Assembly (NCBI RefSeq): GCF_000175195.1
Contig: NZ_ACQL01000069.1
Span: forward strand, 62,001 to 126,000
From: Actinobacillus minor NM305
Lineage (GTDB): Bacteria; Pseudomonadota; Gammaproteobacteria; Enterobacterales; Pasteurellaceae
Direction: 5' to 3'
Length of the DNA: 64,000 nt
A program made the translations under genes and the position numbers. Positions 8,750 through 19,087 of the stretch are shown in pieces; position 1 is the first letter of the stretch, and each line of letters opens with the position of its first letter. The notes beneath the pieces were generated by a model. That model was not told the origin of the DNA. It saw only the letters and a program-made list of their open reading frames with translations, and did not search any database.

Positions 8750-8791
8750 AAGCGGTCTTTTTTGCATTATGTTTTGCAAAACTGACCGCTT
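8750..8791. repeat. Inverted pair of uptake signal sequences
   Basis: AAGCGGTC (8750-8757) and GACCGCTT (8784-8791) face each other around TTTTGCA/TGCAAAA inner arms. They lie between aceF and lpdA. Such pairs form hairpins that may weaken transcription into lpdA. Confidence 0.75.
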
Positions 8792-8798
8792 ACATCAA

Positions 8799-10691
8799 TT
8801 ACATTACTAAACGGCGAATATCCGCAAGAACACCGTTGATATAACTTAAGAAACGTGCACCATCAGCACCATCGATTACGCGGTGGTCGAATGATAATGA
8901 TAATGGAAGCATTAAACGTGGCTCAAACTCTTTACCATTCCATTGTGGCATCATTTCTGATTTAGAAACGCCTAAAATTGCCACTTCAGGTGCATTCACG
9001 ATTGGCGTGAAGTGAGTTGTACCGATACCGCCTAAGCTTGAAATCGTGAAACAGCCACCTTGCATATCAGAACCTGAAAGTTTGCCATCACGTGCTTTTT
9101 TCGATACTTCCATTAATTCACGAGAAAGCTCAACGATGCCTTTTTTGTTCACATTTTTGAACACTGGAACAACTAAGCCATTTGGTGTATCAACTGCAAC
9201 ACCGATGTTGATATATTTCTTGATCGTTAATTTTTGACCATCTTCAGAAATTGAGCTATTGAAACGTGGGTATGCTTCTAACGCTTTCGCAACCGCTTTC
9301 ATGATGAATACCACTGGCGTGATCTTCACATCTAATTTTTGTTTCTCTGCTAATTTGTTTTGTTCTTTACGGAACGCTTCTAAATCCGTAATGTCGGTAC
9401 GATCGAAGTGTGTTACGTGTGGAATCATTACCCAGTTACGGTGTAAGTTCGCACCAGAGATCTTATTGATACGGCTTAATTCAACTTCTTCAACTTCACC
9501 AAATTTGCTGAAGTCCACTTTCGGCCATGGTAATAAACCTAAACCTGCGCCATTTGCGACACCTGTACCTGCCGGTGCTTTGCCTGCTTTTACATCTTCA
9601 AATAATTGAACCGCAGTTTTCACGTAAGCTTGGATATCTTCTTTAACGATACGCCCTTTACGTCCTGTACCTTTTACTTTATCTAAGTTTACGCCGAATT
9701 CGCGTGCTAAACGGCGAATAACCGGTGTTGCGTGAGCATACGCAGCTGAAGCAACAACTTGTTCTTGGCTTAAACCTGAAACATTGCCACTTTGTGCTGG
9801 CGCTGCCGGTGTAGTTGGTGCTGGTGTCGCTGTTTGAGCAACTGGAGCTGGAGCGGCTGCAGGCGCTGTACCTGCGACTTCAAAACGCATAATGAGTGAA
9901 CCGGTTTTCACTTTGTCGCCAGAGTTCACTAAAATTTCTTTTACTACACCTGCAAATGGTGCCGGTACTTCCATTGATGCTTTGTCGCCTTCAACGGTAA
10001 TTAAAGATTGCTCTTCTGAAACAGTATCGCCCACTTTAACCATGATTTCAGTTACGTTTACTTCATCGCCACCGATATCTGGTACATTAACATCTTTAAC
10101 CGCTGCTACTGCTGGAGCTACTGGTGCAACTTCTGCTACTGGTGCAGCTGCCGCTGATGCTGCAGAGGCAGTTTCAAATTTCATAATCAATTTACCTGTT
10201 GATACTTTATCGCCAACATTGATTAAAATTTCTTTTACCACACCTGCAACCGGAGCCGGAACTTCCATAGATGCTTTGTCGCCTTCTACGTTGATGATAG
10301 ATTGATCAACTTCAACAGCATCGCCCACTTTAACCATGATTTCAGTGACATTTACTTCATCTGAACCAATATCCGGTACGTTTACTTCAACGATTGCTGA
10401 TGCTGTTGCAATCGGTGCCGGTGCTACTTGAGCCGGTGCTTCTGCCACAGGCGCTGAACCTGCTGCTTCTAAAACAAGCATTGGAGAACCTGTTGTGACT
10501 TTATCGCCTACTTTAACAAGTACTTCTTTTACAACACCAGCTTCTGGCGCAGGTACTTCCATAGAAGCTTTGTCGCCTTCCACATTGATAATAGATTGGT
10601 CGATAGAAATGGTATCACCCACTTTGACCATTACTTCTGTTACGCTTACTTCATCTGAACCGATGTCTGGTACATTAATTTGTTTTGACAT
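8799..10691 (-). CDS. aceF: Dihydrolipoyllysine acetyltransferase (E2), three lipoyl domains
   Basis: E2 is the core of pyruvate dehydrogenase and transfers acetyl groups from lipoyl lysine to CoA. The 630 residues hold three lipoyl domains (about 1-75, 105-180 and 205-280), each with [11 protein letters not shown] around the lipoylated lysine and joined by Ala/Pro-rich linkers. The E1/E3-binding domain follows at about 320-355 ([14 protein letters not shown]), then the catalytic domain with [15 protein letters not shown] near the C-terminus. Most related bacteria have one to three lipoyl domains; three equals E. coli. Confidence 0.98.
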   Translation of the reverse strand: MSKQINVPDIGSDEVSVTEVMVKVGDTISIDQSIINVEGDKASMEVPAPEAGVVKEVLVKVGDKVTTGSPMLVLEAAGSAPVAEAPAQVAPAPIATASAIVEVNVPDIGSDEVNVTEIMVKVGDAVEVDQSIINVEGDKASMEVPAPVAGVVKEILINVGDKVSTGKLIMKFETASAASAAAAPVAEVAPVAPAVAAVKDVNVPDIGGDEVNVTEIMVKVGDTVSEEQSLITVEGDKASMEVPAPFAGVVKEILVNSGDKVKTGSLIMRFEVAGTAPAAAPAPVAQTATPAPTTPAAPAQSGNVSGLSQEQVVASAAYAHATPVIRRLAREFGVNLDKVKGTGRKGRIVKEDIQAYVKTAVQLFEDVKAGKAPAGTGVANGAGLGLLPWPKVDFSKFGEVEEVELSRINKISGANLHRNWVMIPHVTHFDRTDITDLEAFRKEQNKLAEKQKLDVKITPVVFIMKAVAKALEAYPRFNSSISEDGQKLTIKKYINIGVAVDTPNGLVVPVFKNVNKKGIVELSRELMEVSKKARDGKLSGSDMQGGCFTISSLGGIGTTHFTPIVNAPEVAILGVSKSEMMPQWNGKEFEPRLMLPLSLSFDHRVIDGADGARFLSYINGVLADIRRLVM

Positions 10692-10713
10692 TTTGGTAAT
10701 CCTTCTTGTAAAC

Positions 10714-10779
10714 GGACAGGGATAAACCCTGTCCCTACAAATATCGTTTATTCGTAGGGGCGGGTTTTATACCCGCCCG
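10714..10779. repeat. Two GTAGGG-type hairpins between aceE and aceF
   Basis: GACAGGG/CCCTGTC (10715-10733) and GGGCGGGT/ACCCGCCC (10758-10778) are neighbouring hairpins. Their facing borders, CCCTAC at 10733-10738 and GTAGGG at 10754-10759, are themselves inverted. The unit belongs to the same family as the 8699-8746 element. Confidence 0.7.
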
Positions 10780-10815
10780 ATTTTGCAAATTTTTATAAAA
10801 ATTTTACCGCTTTTA

Positions 10816-13473
10816 TTATGCATATAACGGGTTAATACGATCTACATTTAAGCCAAATTTCGCAATCGCATCAGCAACCACTTTCGTTTCAACTGTGCCT
10901 TCTTTCGCTAATTGGCTTAATGCTGCAACCACAACATAACGCTCATCTACTTCAAAGTGTTCACGTAAGTTTGCACGGCTGTCTGAACGACCGAAACCAT
11001 CTGTGCCTAACACATGGTAGTGTTTAGTTGGTACGAATGCACGAATTTGCTCTGCATAAGATTTCACGTAGTCAGTTGAAGCAACTGTTGGTAAATCCGC
11101 TAATACTTGTGCAACATATGGTACACGTGGCGTTTCTGTTGGGTGCAATAAATTCCAACGAGCTGCATCGTTACCATCACGACCTAATTCATTAAATGAA
11201 GGTGCTGAGAACACATCAGAAGTGATACCGTAGTCGTTTGCAAGGATCTGTGCTGCTTCACGAACATGACGCATAATTGCACCCGAACCTAATAATTGAA
11301 CACGACCTTTGCCTTTACCTTCAACGGTTTCGAATTTATAAAGACCTTTACGGATACCTTCTTCTGCACCTTCCGGCATTGCTGGTTGTTCAGTAATTTC
11401 ATTTAATGTTGTGATGTAGTAGAACACATCTTCTTGGTTTTCACCGTACATACGGCGGATACCATCTTGAACAATCACTGCAACTTCAAATGCAAATGAT
11501 GGATCGTATGTTACACAGTTAGGGATGATACCTGCTTGAATATGGCTATGACCATCTTCGTGTTGTAAACCTTCGCCGTTTAATGTTGTACGACCTGATG
11601 TACCACCGATCATGAAACCACGAGCTAATTGGTCGCCAGCTAACCACATCATATCGCCCACACGTTGGAAACCAAACATAGAGTAATAGATGAAGAATGG
11701 GATCATTGGACGATTGCTTACAGAGTAAGATGTCGCAGCTGCAACCCATGAAGCTGTTGCACCTAATTCGTTGATACCTTCTTGTAATACTTGACCATCT
11801 TTCGCTTCACGATAGTAAGCTACTAATTCACGGTCTGATGGCACATAGTTTTGACCATGTGGGTTGTAAATACCGATTTGACGGAATAAACCTTCCATAC
11901 CAAAAGTACGAGCTTCATCGGCAATAATTGGCACGATTGAGTTACCAATGTTTTTATCTTTTAATAGTGTATTTAACACACGGCTGAATGCCATTGTCGT
12001 TGAAATACCACGAGGTTGAGCTTCTAATAATGCTTGGAACTCATTTAATGCCGGTACTTGATATTCAATATCAAATTTTGGTTTACGAGCAGGTACATAA
12101 CCATTTAATGCTGCACGTTTACCGTGTAAGTAGTTATATTCTGCTGAACCTTCTGCAAACTTAATGTATTCTAAGTTTTCAACTTGTTCATCTGTTAATG
12201 GTAATTCGAAATAGTCACGGAAGCCTTTTAAGCTTTCTAATGACATTTTTTTCGATTGGTGCGCAGTATTTTTACTTTCTGCTTCAGGAATTTTATAACC
12301 TTTAACTTGGTGCGCTAAAATCACAACCGGTTTTGTTGCGTTTTGTGCTTTTGCATATGCAGCGTAAAGTTTTTCGCTATCGTGTGCACCACGGCGTAAT
12401 TCCCAAATTTCATCATCTGTCATATCTGCAACTAATGCCGCAGTTTCAGGGTAACGACCGAAGAAGTGTTCACGAATGTAAGCACCGTTTTTAGATTTGA
12501 AGGTTAAATAGTCGCCATCAACCACTTCCATCATTAACTGAGTTAATTTACCTGAAGTATCTTTTGCGAATAATTTATCCCAGTTGCTGCCCCATAATAC
12601 TTTGATTACTTCCCAACCAGCACCGGTAAATAAGCCTTCTAATTCTTGAACGATTTTACCGTTACCATTTACCGGACCATCTAAACGTTGTAAGTTACAG
12701 CTAATTGTGAAAATTAAGTTATCTAATTTTTCACGTGCAGCAAAGGTTAATGCACCTTTTGACTCGATTTCATCCATCTCGCCATCGCCTAAGAATGCAT
12801 AGACTTTTTGATCTGCTGTATCTTTTAAGCCACGATTTTCAAGGTATTTTAAGAAACGAGCTTGGTAGATTGCATTAACAGGACCTAAACCCATAGATAC
12901 GGTTGAGAATTGCCAGAATTCAGGCATTAATTTTGGGTGAGGATATGAAGATAGACCATCTACAAATGCTTCTTGACGGAAATTATCCATTTGCTCTTCA
13001 GTGATACGACCTTCTAAGAACGCACGAGCATACATACCTGGTGCGGCGTGACCTTGGAAAAATACTAAGTCGCCACCATTTTTTTCTGTTGCTGCTTTGA
13101 AGAAGTGGTTATAGCACACTTCATACATGGTTGCTGCTGATTGGAATGTTGAGATATGACCACCTAAGTCAAGATCTTTCTTCTGACTACGTAAAACCAT
13201 CGCAATCGCATTCCAACGTACAGCTGAACGAATACGGCGTTCAATCGCGTGATCGCCCGGGTAAGCTGGTTGTTCTGAAGCTGGAATCGTATTGATGTAT
13301 GGCGTTGTTACACCTGATTGAATTGCAACACCATTGTTACGAGCTTGGCTCATCACTTGTTCAATAATAAATTGAGCACGCTCAACACCTTCTTCACGAA
13401 TTAAAGAATCTAAAGACTCTAACCAATCTTGAGTTTCGATTGGATCTACGTCATTTACTAAAATCTCTGACAT
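10816..13473 (-). CDS. aceE: Pyruvate dehydrogenase E1 component
   Basis: E1 decarboxylates pyruvate with thiamine diphosphate and passes the acetyl unit to E2. The 885 residues match homodimeric gamma-proteobacterial E1. The ThDP motif GDGEMDE near residue 230 runs to NLQRLDGPVNGNGK near 262. It is the first gene of the unit, and no pdhR regulator gene precedes it, unlike in E. coli. The upstream interval (13474-13768) is hairpin-rich. Confidence 0.98.
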   Translation of the reverse strand: MSEILVNDVDPIETQDWLESLDSLIREEGVERAQFIIEQVMSQARNNGVAIQSGVTTPYINTIPASEQPAYPGDHAIERRIRSAVRWNAIAMVLRSQKKDLDLGGHISTFQSAATMYEVCYNHFFKAATEKNGGDLVFFQGHAAPGMYARAFLEGRITEEQMDNFRQEAFVDGLSSYPHPKLMPEFWQFSTVSMGLGPVNAIYQARFLKYLENRGLKDTADQKVYAFLGDGEMDEIESKGALTFAAREKLDNLIFTISCNLQRLDGPVNGNGKIVQELEGLFTGAGWEVIKVLWGSNWDKLFAKDTSGKLTQLMMEVVDGDYLTFKSKNGAYIREHFFGRYPETAALVADMTDDEIWELRRGAHDSEKLYAAYAKAQNATKPVVILAHQVKGYKIPEAESKNTAHQSKKMSLESLKGFRDYFELPLTDEQVENLEYIKFAEGSAEYNYLHGKRAALNGYVPARKPKFDIEYQVPALNEFQALLEAQPRGISTTMAFSRVLNTLLKDKNIGNSIVPIIADEARTFGMEGLFRQIGIYNPHGQNYVPSDRELVAYYREAKDGQVLQEGINELGATASWVAAATSYSVSNRPMIPFFIYYSMFGFQRVGDMMWLAGDQLARGFMIGGTSGRTTLNGEGLQHEDGHSHIQAGIIPNCVTYDPSFAFEVAVIVQDGIRRMYGENQEDVFYYITTLNEITEQPAMPEGAEEGIRKGLYKFETVEGKGKGRVQLLGSGAIMRHVREAAQILANDYGITSDVFSAPSFNELGRDGNDAARWNLLHPTETPRVPYVAQVLADLPTVASTDYVKSYAEQIRAFVPTKHYHVLGTDGFGRSDSRANLREHFEVDERYVVVAALSQLAKEGTVETKVVADAIAKFGLNVDRINPLYA

Positions 13474-13564
13474 AGGTTTTCCCTTATTAGTTTGTTTAAA
13501 ATAAAATAAAGCTTATATCACAGATATTAAAAAGCTTTATCGTTGCTTGATTTCAATGCGACAA

Positions 13565-13770
13565 GCCTTAACAAAAGTTTGCAAATATCATTGATGATTT
13601 CCAAACTATTGTTAAAGCCTATCACATCCACAATATCTACGAATTTATAATCTATTTGCTTGTTATAAAAATGTAGATAAATTTTTAAATTAAGATAACA
13701 AAAAACTGCTGATTTGTCTATTTTTTTGCGCCAAATCAAATTAACAGTTTTCTTCAATGATTAAATCATT
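13565..13770. repeat. Stacked imperfect palindromes between pyrD and aceE
   Basis: The 295-base interval has no convincing gene but four dyads. They are: a 54-base near-palindrome (13565-13618, GCCTTAACAA outer arms); a 16-bp stem with three mismatches (13635-13650 and 13663-13678, ATCTAC ends); an AAAACTG/CAGTTTT pair around GATTTG/CAAATC (13702-13751); and the palindrome AATGATTAAATCATT (13756-13770) touching the pyrD stop. They could be leader structures of aceE or remnants of a small mobile element. Confidence 0.5.
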
Positions 13771-14776
13771 AACGCAATTTGATCTGCTTGGCTAATTCTT
13801 GAATTAATTGTGGTCCTTGATAAATCATTGCGGAGTAAACTTGTAATAATAATGCACCGGCATCTATTTTTTCTTGACCTGATTCAACCGAATGAATACC
13901 GCCACTCCCAATAATAGGCAATGCACCATTTAGTTCTTTTGCCAACAAACGAATTAAACGTGTGCTTAGTGTATTCAACGGTTTACCACTTAACCCACCT
14001 TGTTGTTCCGCATTTTTAAAACCTACAACGGATTCTCGAGAAAGCGTGGTATTACCGGCAATAACACCATCAATTTTATGTCTAACTAAACTGTCTGCCA
14101 CGGAAGCAATTTCATCTTCCGTCAGATCCGGCGCAATTTTTAAGACAAGCGGTTTATATTGATTAAATTTTTGCGAAAGATGTGCCTGTTCAGCTTTTAA
14201 ATGTTGAAGAAGATCATCTAATGCTTCGCCATATTGTAACGAACGTAAGTTTTTAGTATTTGGAGAAGAAATATTGACCGTAATATAATCAGCATGTTCA
14301 TAAACTTTACGCAAACAAATTTGGTAATCGTCTAGGGCTTTTTCAATCGGCGTAATCGCATTTTTACCAATGTTGATCCCCAAAATACCGTCATATCTGG
14401 ATTTTTTAACATTCTCAACGAGTACATCTACCCCATAATTGTTAAATCCATTACGATTCACAATACCTTCAGCTTCTAAAATTCTAAATTGGCGTGGCTT
14501 AGGGTTTCCATCTTGGGCAACCGGTGTAACCGTTCCCACTTCAATAAAACCAAAACCTAATTTGCCAAATCCATCTATTGCTTCGCCATTTTTATCTGCT
14601 CCAGCAGCTAAACCAATAGGATTTTTAAATTTAAGCCCCATCACTTCTGTTGGATTTTGCGAAATAGGAAACGGATTAACGGGTAACTTCCCCATTATTT
14701 TTAAGGCTTGGATAGAAAAATTATGTGCCGTTTCAGGCTCCATAGTAAAAATAAATTTACGGATGAGTGAATACAT
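13769..14776 (-). CDS. pyrD: Dihydroorotate dehydrogenase (quinone), class 2
   Basis: The enzyme oxidises dihydroorotate to orotate in pyrimidine synthesis and passes electrons to quinones at the inner membrane. The 335 residues have the class 2 N-terminal helix (MYSLIRKFIFTMEPETAHNF), FKNPIGLAAGADKNGE near 50, NRNGFNNYG near 110, the catalytic-loop region VNISSPNTKNLR near 170 and IGSGGIHS near 290. It lies downstream of prs, separated by a terminator hairpin. Confidence 0.97.
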   Translation of the reverse strand: MYSLIRKFIFTMEPETAHNFSIQALKIMGKLPVNPFPISQNPTEVMGLKFKNPIGLAAGADKNGEAIDGFGKLGFGFIEVGTVTPVAQDGNPKPRQFRILEAEGIVNRNGFNNYGVDVLVENVKKSRYDGILGINIGKNAITPIEKALDDYQICLRKVYEHADYITVNISSPNTKNLRSLQYGEALDDLLQHLKAEQAHLSQKFNQYKPLVLKIAPDLTEDEIASVADSLVRHKIDGVIAGNTTLSRESVVGFKNAEQQGGLSGKPLNTLSTRLIRLLAKELNGALPIIGSGGIHSVESGQEKIDAGALLLQVYSAMIYQGPQLIQELAKQIKLR

Positions 14777-14803
14777 ATTATTGGATTATTGAGTGATAAA
14801 TGT

Positions 14804-14829
14804 AAAAAAAGCGGGTATAAAACCCGCTT
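14804..14829 (-). terminator. Terminator of prs
   Basis: GCGGGT (14811-14816) pairs with ACCCGC (14822-14827). The minus strand continues into seven T residues. Confidence 0.85.
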
Positions 14830-14836
14830 CAATCTA

Positions 14837-15787
14837 TTAAGCATCAAACATTGCAGAAATAGATTCTTCGTTACTAATACGGCGAATAGCCTCTGCAAGC
14901 ATACCAGATAGAGTTAATGCACGAACTTTGTTAAGCGCTTTAATTTCTTCTGAAAGCGGAATAGTATCTGTTACCACTACTTCATCTAAAGCAGGGTTCG
15001 CAAGATTTTTTGCCGCTGTACCAGAGAATACTGGGTGAGTTGCATAAGCAACCACCTTTGTTGCACCACGTTCTTTTAACGCTTCAGCCGCTTTAACTAA
15101 AGTACCGCCGGTATCGATCATATCATCAACGAGAATACAATCACGACCAGCAACATCACCAATGATGTGCATTACTTGTGATACATTCGCTTTTGGACGA
15201 CGTTTATCAATGATAGCCATATCTGCATCATTTAATAATTTTGCAATCGCACGGGCACGAACCACGCCACCGATATCCGGTGAAACTACCATTGGATTAT
15301 TTAAATCTGTTTTTTGTAAAATATCTTTGATTAACACCGGAGAACCAAATACGTTATCTACCGGCACATCAAAGAAGCCTTGAATTTGCTCTGCGTGTAA
15401 ATCGCAAGTTAATACGCGATCCACACCCACACTTGAAAGAAAATCTGCAACTACTTTTGCGGTAATTGGCACACGAGCCGAACGCACACGGCGATCTTGA
15501 CGAGCATAGCCGAAGTAAGGGATTACCGCCGTGATACGACCTGCAGATGCACGACGTAACGCGTCTACCATGACGATCAATTCCATTAAATTATCATTCG
15601 TTGGCGCACAAGTCGATTGTACGATGAATACGTCTGAACCACGTACATTCTCGTTAATTTGAACTTGGATTTCTCCATCACTGAAACGACCAACTGTCGC
15701 ATCACCAAGAGAAATATAAAGACGCTCTGCAATACGTTTCGCAAGTTCTGGAGTTGCATTACCTGCAAACAATTTAATATCTGGCAT
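14837..15787 (-). CDS. prs: Ribose-phosphate pyrophosphokinase
   Basis: Prs makes PRPP from ribose 5-phosphate and ATP for nucleotide, histidine and NAD synthesis. The 316 residues include [12 protein letters not shown] at the N-terminus, [16 protein letters not shown] near 100, [18 protein letters not shown] near 130, and the PRPP-binding [10 protein letters not shown] near 220. It follows ispE at 19 bases; lolB, ispE and prs are consecutive on the same strand, an order shared with other gamma-proteobacteria. Confidence 0.98.
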   Translation of the reverse strand: MPDIKLFAGNATPELAKRIAERLYISLGDATVGRFSDGEIQVQINENVRGSDVFIVQSTCAPTNDNLMELIVMVDALRRASAGRITAVIPYFGYARQDRRVRSARVPITAKVVADFLSSVGVDRVLTCDLHAEQIQGFFDVPVDNVFGSPVLIKDILQKTDLNNPMVVSPDIGGVVRARAIAKLLNDADMAIIDKRRPKANVSQVMHIIGDVAGRDCILVDDMIDTGGTLVKAAEALKERGATKVVAYATHPVFSGTAAKNLANPALDEVVVTDTIPLSEEIKALNKVRALTLSGMLAEAIRRISNEESISAMFDA

Positions 15788-15806
15788 TGGAATGGATCCT
15801 TTAGGA

Positions 15807-16643
15807 TTAGAAAGTTAAGTTAAGAAATTGATGTAACGGAGAACGATTCTGCCCTTTTGCGATAAAACCGAATACATCTTCCGGTTTATGCGCAAAAACT
15901 GCTCTAGCTTCTGCCTCGCTATCAAATTCAGCAAAAATACAAGCACCAGTGCCTGTCAATCTGAATCTTGCATATTTTAGCAATTTTGCAATCAGATCTT
16001 CAACCTCGAAATAATGATCTCGAACAACTTTTTCGCAATCGTTTTCCCATCTGTTATTAAGAAGGTCATTCATTGAACGTTTTGGCGTGTTTCTTGGCAA
16101 TTTAGGGTCTTTAAAAACCACTGCGGTTGAAATCGCAATTTCAGGCTTAAGCACCACATACCATTTTTCTTTAGGCTCGCAAGGCGTTAAAACTTCGCCA
16201 ACACCTTCTGCAAAGGCTGCAAAACCTCGCACAAAAATAGGCACATCAGCACCTAAGACTAACCCTAATTCTGCTAACGCTTCAAGGGTAAGCCCCGTTT
16301 GCCAAAGATAATTTAACCCAACAAGAACGGTTGCAGCATTAGACGAACCGCCTCCAACACCACCGCCCATAGGAAGCCGTTTAGTTATCCCAATTCTTGC
16401 ACCTTTTTGACAAGCGGTAGTTTCTTGTAAAAGTTTTGCAGCCTTATAAATTAAATTATCTTCTTTTGCCACTTGAGGCAGATCGTTCAATAATTCTATC
16501 TGACCGCTCTCATCAACCTCTATTTCAATTTCATCGCCAAAATCAAGAAATTGAAATAACGTTTGAAGTTCATGGTAACCGTTCGGTCGCTGTCCGGTAA
16601 TATATAAAAATAAATTCAACTTAGCAGGGCTTGGAAATTTCAT
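15807..16643 (-). CDS. ispE: 4-diphosphocytidyl-2-C-methylerythritol kinase
   Basis: IspE is the ATP-dependent kinase of the methylerythritol phosphate route to isoprenoids. The GHMP-kinase fold shows [13 protein letters not shown] at the start and the phosphate-binding [14 protein letters not shown] near residue 95. I start it at ATG 16643, which overlaps the lolB stop codon as TAATG and so is likely translationally coupled. A longer reading from TTG at 16655 adds only four residues. Length is then 278 residues. Confidence 0.96.
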   Translation of the reverse strand: MKFPSPAKLNLFLYITGQRPNGYHELQTLFQFLDFGDEIEIEVDESGQIELLNDLPQVAKEDNLIYKAAKLLQETTACQKGARIGITKRLPMGGGVGGGSSNAATVLVGLNYLWQTGLTLEALAELGLVLGADVPIFVRGFAAFAEGVGEVLTPCEPKEKWYVVLKPEIAISTAVVFKDPKLPRNTPKRSMNDLLNNRWENDCEKVVRDHYFEVEDLIAKLLKYARFRLTGTGACIFAEFDSEAEARAVFAHKPEDVFGFIAKGQNRSPLHQFLNLTF

Positions 16644-17275
16644 TAGTATGTCCAATTATCAATGCGAATTTTTAACGTTTGAGAACCATTTTCTAATACA
16701 ATCAATTTAGGTAAGTTTGGCTGTTTTGTCTCATCATAGGTCACATAACTGACTTTCCAAACAACGCCTTTAATTGGATAGCTAAACTGTGCTAATTGAC
16801 GCTTATCATTTACCACATATTGACCATTCTTCTCTGGTTGCCCTTTTAGCCAATAGGCAAACTGATCGATAGGAAATGCCACACCAATAATTTCTTGCAT
16901 TAAAGCATCCATATCACGATCTGAACGGCTATTCCCTTCACTATCAGAAATTGTTAGTCCACGTGCATTACGATGTAATTTTAGCGATTTACTGGATAAA
17001 TTCGAAGAAAGTTCAAGCCCAAAGTTGGTTGTATTGTTATATTGCCAATCAAAATGTGATGAAAAGCGTTCTTCAGGCGAGATATAACCAAATTGCCCTG
17101 TTGCTTTATAACTGTGAATCTTAGCCAATGCGGTAAGATGAGCCTGCCATTGAGGATCTTGATGAGAAATTTGTTGAGTTGGTTGTTCAATCGTTGTCGG
17201 TGCATCAAGTACAGATTGACACCCGGCTAAAAACACCAGAGGTGTCAGCAAAAAAATTTTTGAAAGTTTTTTCAT
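16643..17275 (-). CDS. lolB: Outer-membrane lipoprotein receptor LolB
   Basis: LolB accepts lipoproteins from LolA and inserts them into the outer membrane. The chosen start ATG 17275 gives a clean lipoprotein signal peptide ([19 protein letters not shown]) with the lipobox cysteine at residue 19. An upstream ATG at 17302 would add nine polar residues and lies inside an inverted uptake-sequence hairpin, so it is less likely. The body has [31 protein letters not shown]-type sequence typical of LolB. It is coupled to ispE. Confidence 0.9.
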   Translation of the reverse strand: MKKLSKIFLLTPLVFLAGCQSVLDAPTTIEQPTQQISHQDPQWQAHLTALAKIHSYKATGQFGYISPEERFSSHFDWQYNNTTNFGLELSSNLSSKSLKLHRNARGLTISDSEGNSRSDRDMDALMQEIIGVAFPIDQFAYWLKGQPEKNGQYVVNDKRQLAQFSYPIKGVVWKVSYVTYDETKQPNLPKLIVLENGSQTLKIRIDNWTY

Positions 17276-17285
17276 ATCAATAAAG

Positions 17286-17339
17286 AAGCGGTAAGATTTC
17301 ATTAGAATTTCGCAAATTCTACCTGAAATCTCACCGCTT
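17286..17339. terminator. Inverted uptake-sequence hairpin after the amidotransferase gene
   Basis: AAGCGGT (17286-17292) followed by AGATTTCA pairs with TGAAATCT followed by ACCGCTT (17333-17339), with a short inner AATT pair. It lies between the upstream amidotransferase gene and lolB. Confidence 0.65.
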
Positions 17340-17360
17340 GTCTGTAACTCTCACGCGGTT

Positions 17361-18161
17361 TTACACGTGCGTTTGGTTATTTGGTAATGTACCTTCAATC
17401 TCTTCGATTAAATCACCATCTTTAAAAAAGACATAACCACCATTTTTCATCTTGACCCAATTTTCATTTTTAGTCAAAGGTTGGGTCGCAATAATCGTTA
17501 CTTTATCTTTTTCTGTTGTATATTTACTAAAGTCAATTTCAACATCATCATCTCGCAATGCCTTACAAAATGGTGCTTTACGAGTCACATAATATAGATT
17601 AGTTGAGCAACGTGCGATCATCCAATGCCCATTTGATAAGATAAAATTAAATACGCCTTTTGTTGCTATTTCAGAGGTAATTTCAACAACGGCATCAAAA
17701 ATTTCTTTTTCAGTTGGCTTTTTATTAAATCTTTCTCTTAACTGTGAAACCAAACAACAAAAAGCAGCTTCTGAATCAGTAGAACCAATAGGTTGATAAT
17801 GACACTCTTCACAAACACCAACCCCCTCTACCGTACCATTATGAGCAAAAACCCAGTTTTCTCCCCATAGTTCACGAATAAAAGGATGTGTGTTTTCTAA
17901 ATTGATATCGCCTCGCGTGGCTTTTCGAATATGAGAAATGACATTAAAAGATTTAATTTTAAATTCACTGACTAAATCAGCAACTGGCGATGATGCTCCA
18001 GGGCGGTTATCCCGAAAAATACGCACGCCCTTCCCTTCAAAAAAAGCAATACCAAAACCGTCTGTATGATGATCCGTTAAACCTGCACGCCGACGGAAAC
18101 CTTCAAAAGAGAACGTAATATCCGTCGGTGTATTACAGTTCATTCCAAGTAATTGACACAT
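17361..18161 (-). CDS. Class II glutamine amidotransferase (YafJ family)
   Basis: The 266-residue protein starts MCQLLGMNCN, so after removal of Met the cysteine would be the N-terminal nucleophile of a class II (Ntn-type) glutaminase. Further motifs are DHHTDGFGIAFFEG near 35, SHIRKATRGDINLENTHPF near 75 and WVFAHNGTVEG near 105. It has only the glutaminase domain and matches the YafJ length. The acceptor substrate of the family is not established. Confidence 0.92.
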   Translation of the reverse strand: MCQLLGMNCNTPTDITFSFEGFRRRAGLTDHHTDGFGIAFFEGKGVRIFRDNRPGASSPVADLVSEFKIKSFNVISHIRKATRGDINLENTHPFIRELWGENWVFAHNGTVEGVGVCEECHYQPIGSTDSEAAFCCLVSQLRERFNKKPTEKEIFDAVVEITSEIATKGVFNFILSNGHWMIARCSTNLYYVTRKAPFCKALRDDDVEIDFSKYTTEKDKVTIIATQPLTKNENWVKMKNGGYVFFKDGDLIEEIEGTLPNNQTHV

Positions 18162-18244
18162 AATTCACAATTTAAAATAAAAAATAATTGCTGTGCATTT
18201 TGATAAATTCTTCAGACTAATTCAATAGAGGTAGATCAAAAATT

Positions 18245-19024
18245 TTATTCTTTCTTCAATAAACTCATTAAAAAGAGTCCACCGGCACAAACCACTACGG
18301 AAGGACCTGCCGGCGTATCTTTGATACTGGATAATAATAATCCTCCCGTAATTGCAATAATACTAAATCCAATCGCATAAATTACCATTGCTTCTGGTGT
18401 TTTTGCAAAACGGCGTGCTGTTGCTGAAGGGATTATCAGTAAAGAGGTAATAATCAATGCGCCTACAAATTTCATGCTTAGCGCAATAGTTAATGCCGTT
18501 AAAATCATCAATAATAAGCGCAATCTTGCTACTTTTAGCCCTTCTATTTGTGCTAACTCAGGACTTATGGTGATCGATAATAATTTTTCCCAATAAAACC
18601 CTAAAATAGCGGCTATAAAGACAACCCCCACGGCAATAAAAATGACATCATTGAAATCAATGGCAAGTAAATCGCCAAAAAGATAAGACATTAAATCCAC
18701 TCGGACATTATCAAGTAAACTAATCGTAATCACGCCCAGAGAAAGGCTACAATGAGCAATGATGCCCAATACAGTATCAACGGAATAATTGGTTTTGTGC
18801 TCTATCCAGACTAATGCAAGGGCTAAGATAATCGTCATCGCAATGACGGCAATATAGGGATCGATTTGCAAGAAAATCCCTAAGGCTACACCTAATAATG
18901 CTGAATGGGATAATGTATCGCCGAAATAAGCCATTTTCCGCCACACGACAAAAGCACCAAGCGGTGCGGTAATAAAAGAAAGGAGTAAGCCTGCCAACCA
19001 AGCAGGTAATAGAATATCTAACAT
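18245..19024 (-). CDS. znuB: Zinc ABC transporter permease ZnuB
   Basis: ZnuB is the membrane subunit of the high-affinity zinc importer. The 259 residues have about eight hydrophobic segments and the family sequences GAFVVWRKMAYFGDTLSHSALLG near 24-46 and the C-terminal GGLLLSSIKDTPAGPSVV. In E. coli znuB follows znuC, but here znuC lies 37 kb away at 55813-56619 beside mepM. No znuA is seen next to either. Zinc rather than manganese is inferred from closest resemblance. Confidence 0.9.
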   Translation of the reverse strand: MLDILLPAWLAGLLLSFITAPLGAFVVWRKMAYFGDTLSHSALLGVALGIFLQIDPYIAVIAMTIILALALVWIEHKTNYSVDTVLGIIAHCSLSLGVITISLLDNVRVDLMSYLFGDLLAIDFNDVIFIAVGVVFIAAILGFYWEKLLSITISPELAQIEGLKVARLRLLLMILTALTIALSMKFVGALIITSLLIIPSATARRFAKTPEAMVIYAIGFSIIAITGGLLLSSIKDTPAGPSVVVCAGGLFLMSLLKKE

Positions 19025-19032
19025 AGTGTTTC

Positions 19033-19074
19033 AAGCGGTTTGATTTGTAAAATATTTTACTAATTTAACCGCTT
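19033..19074. terminator. Inverted uptake-sequence hairpin after rarA
   Basis: AAGCGGTT (19033-19040) pairs with AACCGCTT (19067-19074). The inner arms GTAAAATATTTTAC extend the stem. It probably ends rarA transcription before znuB. Confidence 0.75.
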
Positions 19075-19087
19075 CCTCATTAAATTA

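Noticed and set aside
9892-10725. Plus-strand ORFs opposite aceF
   Set aside because: They are the repeated antisense reading of the three lipoyl domains.
13527-13757. 76-codon ORF between pyrD and aceE
   Set aside because: It overlaps several palindromes, has AT-driven composition and no convincing ribosome site or family pattern.
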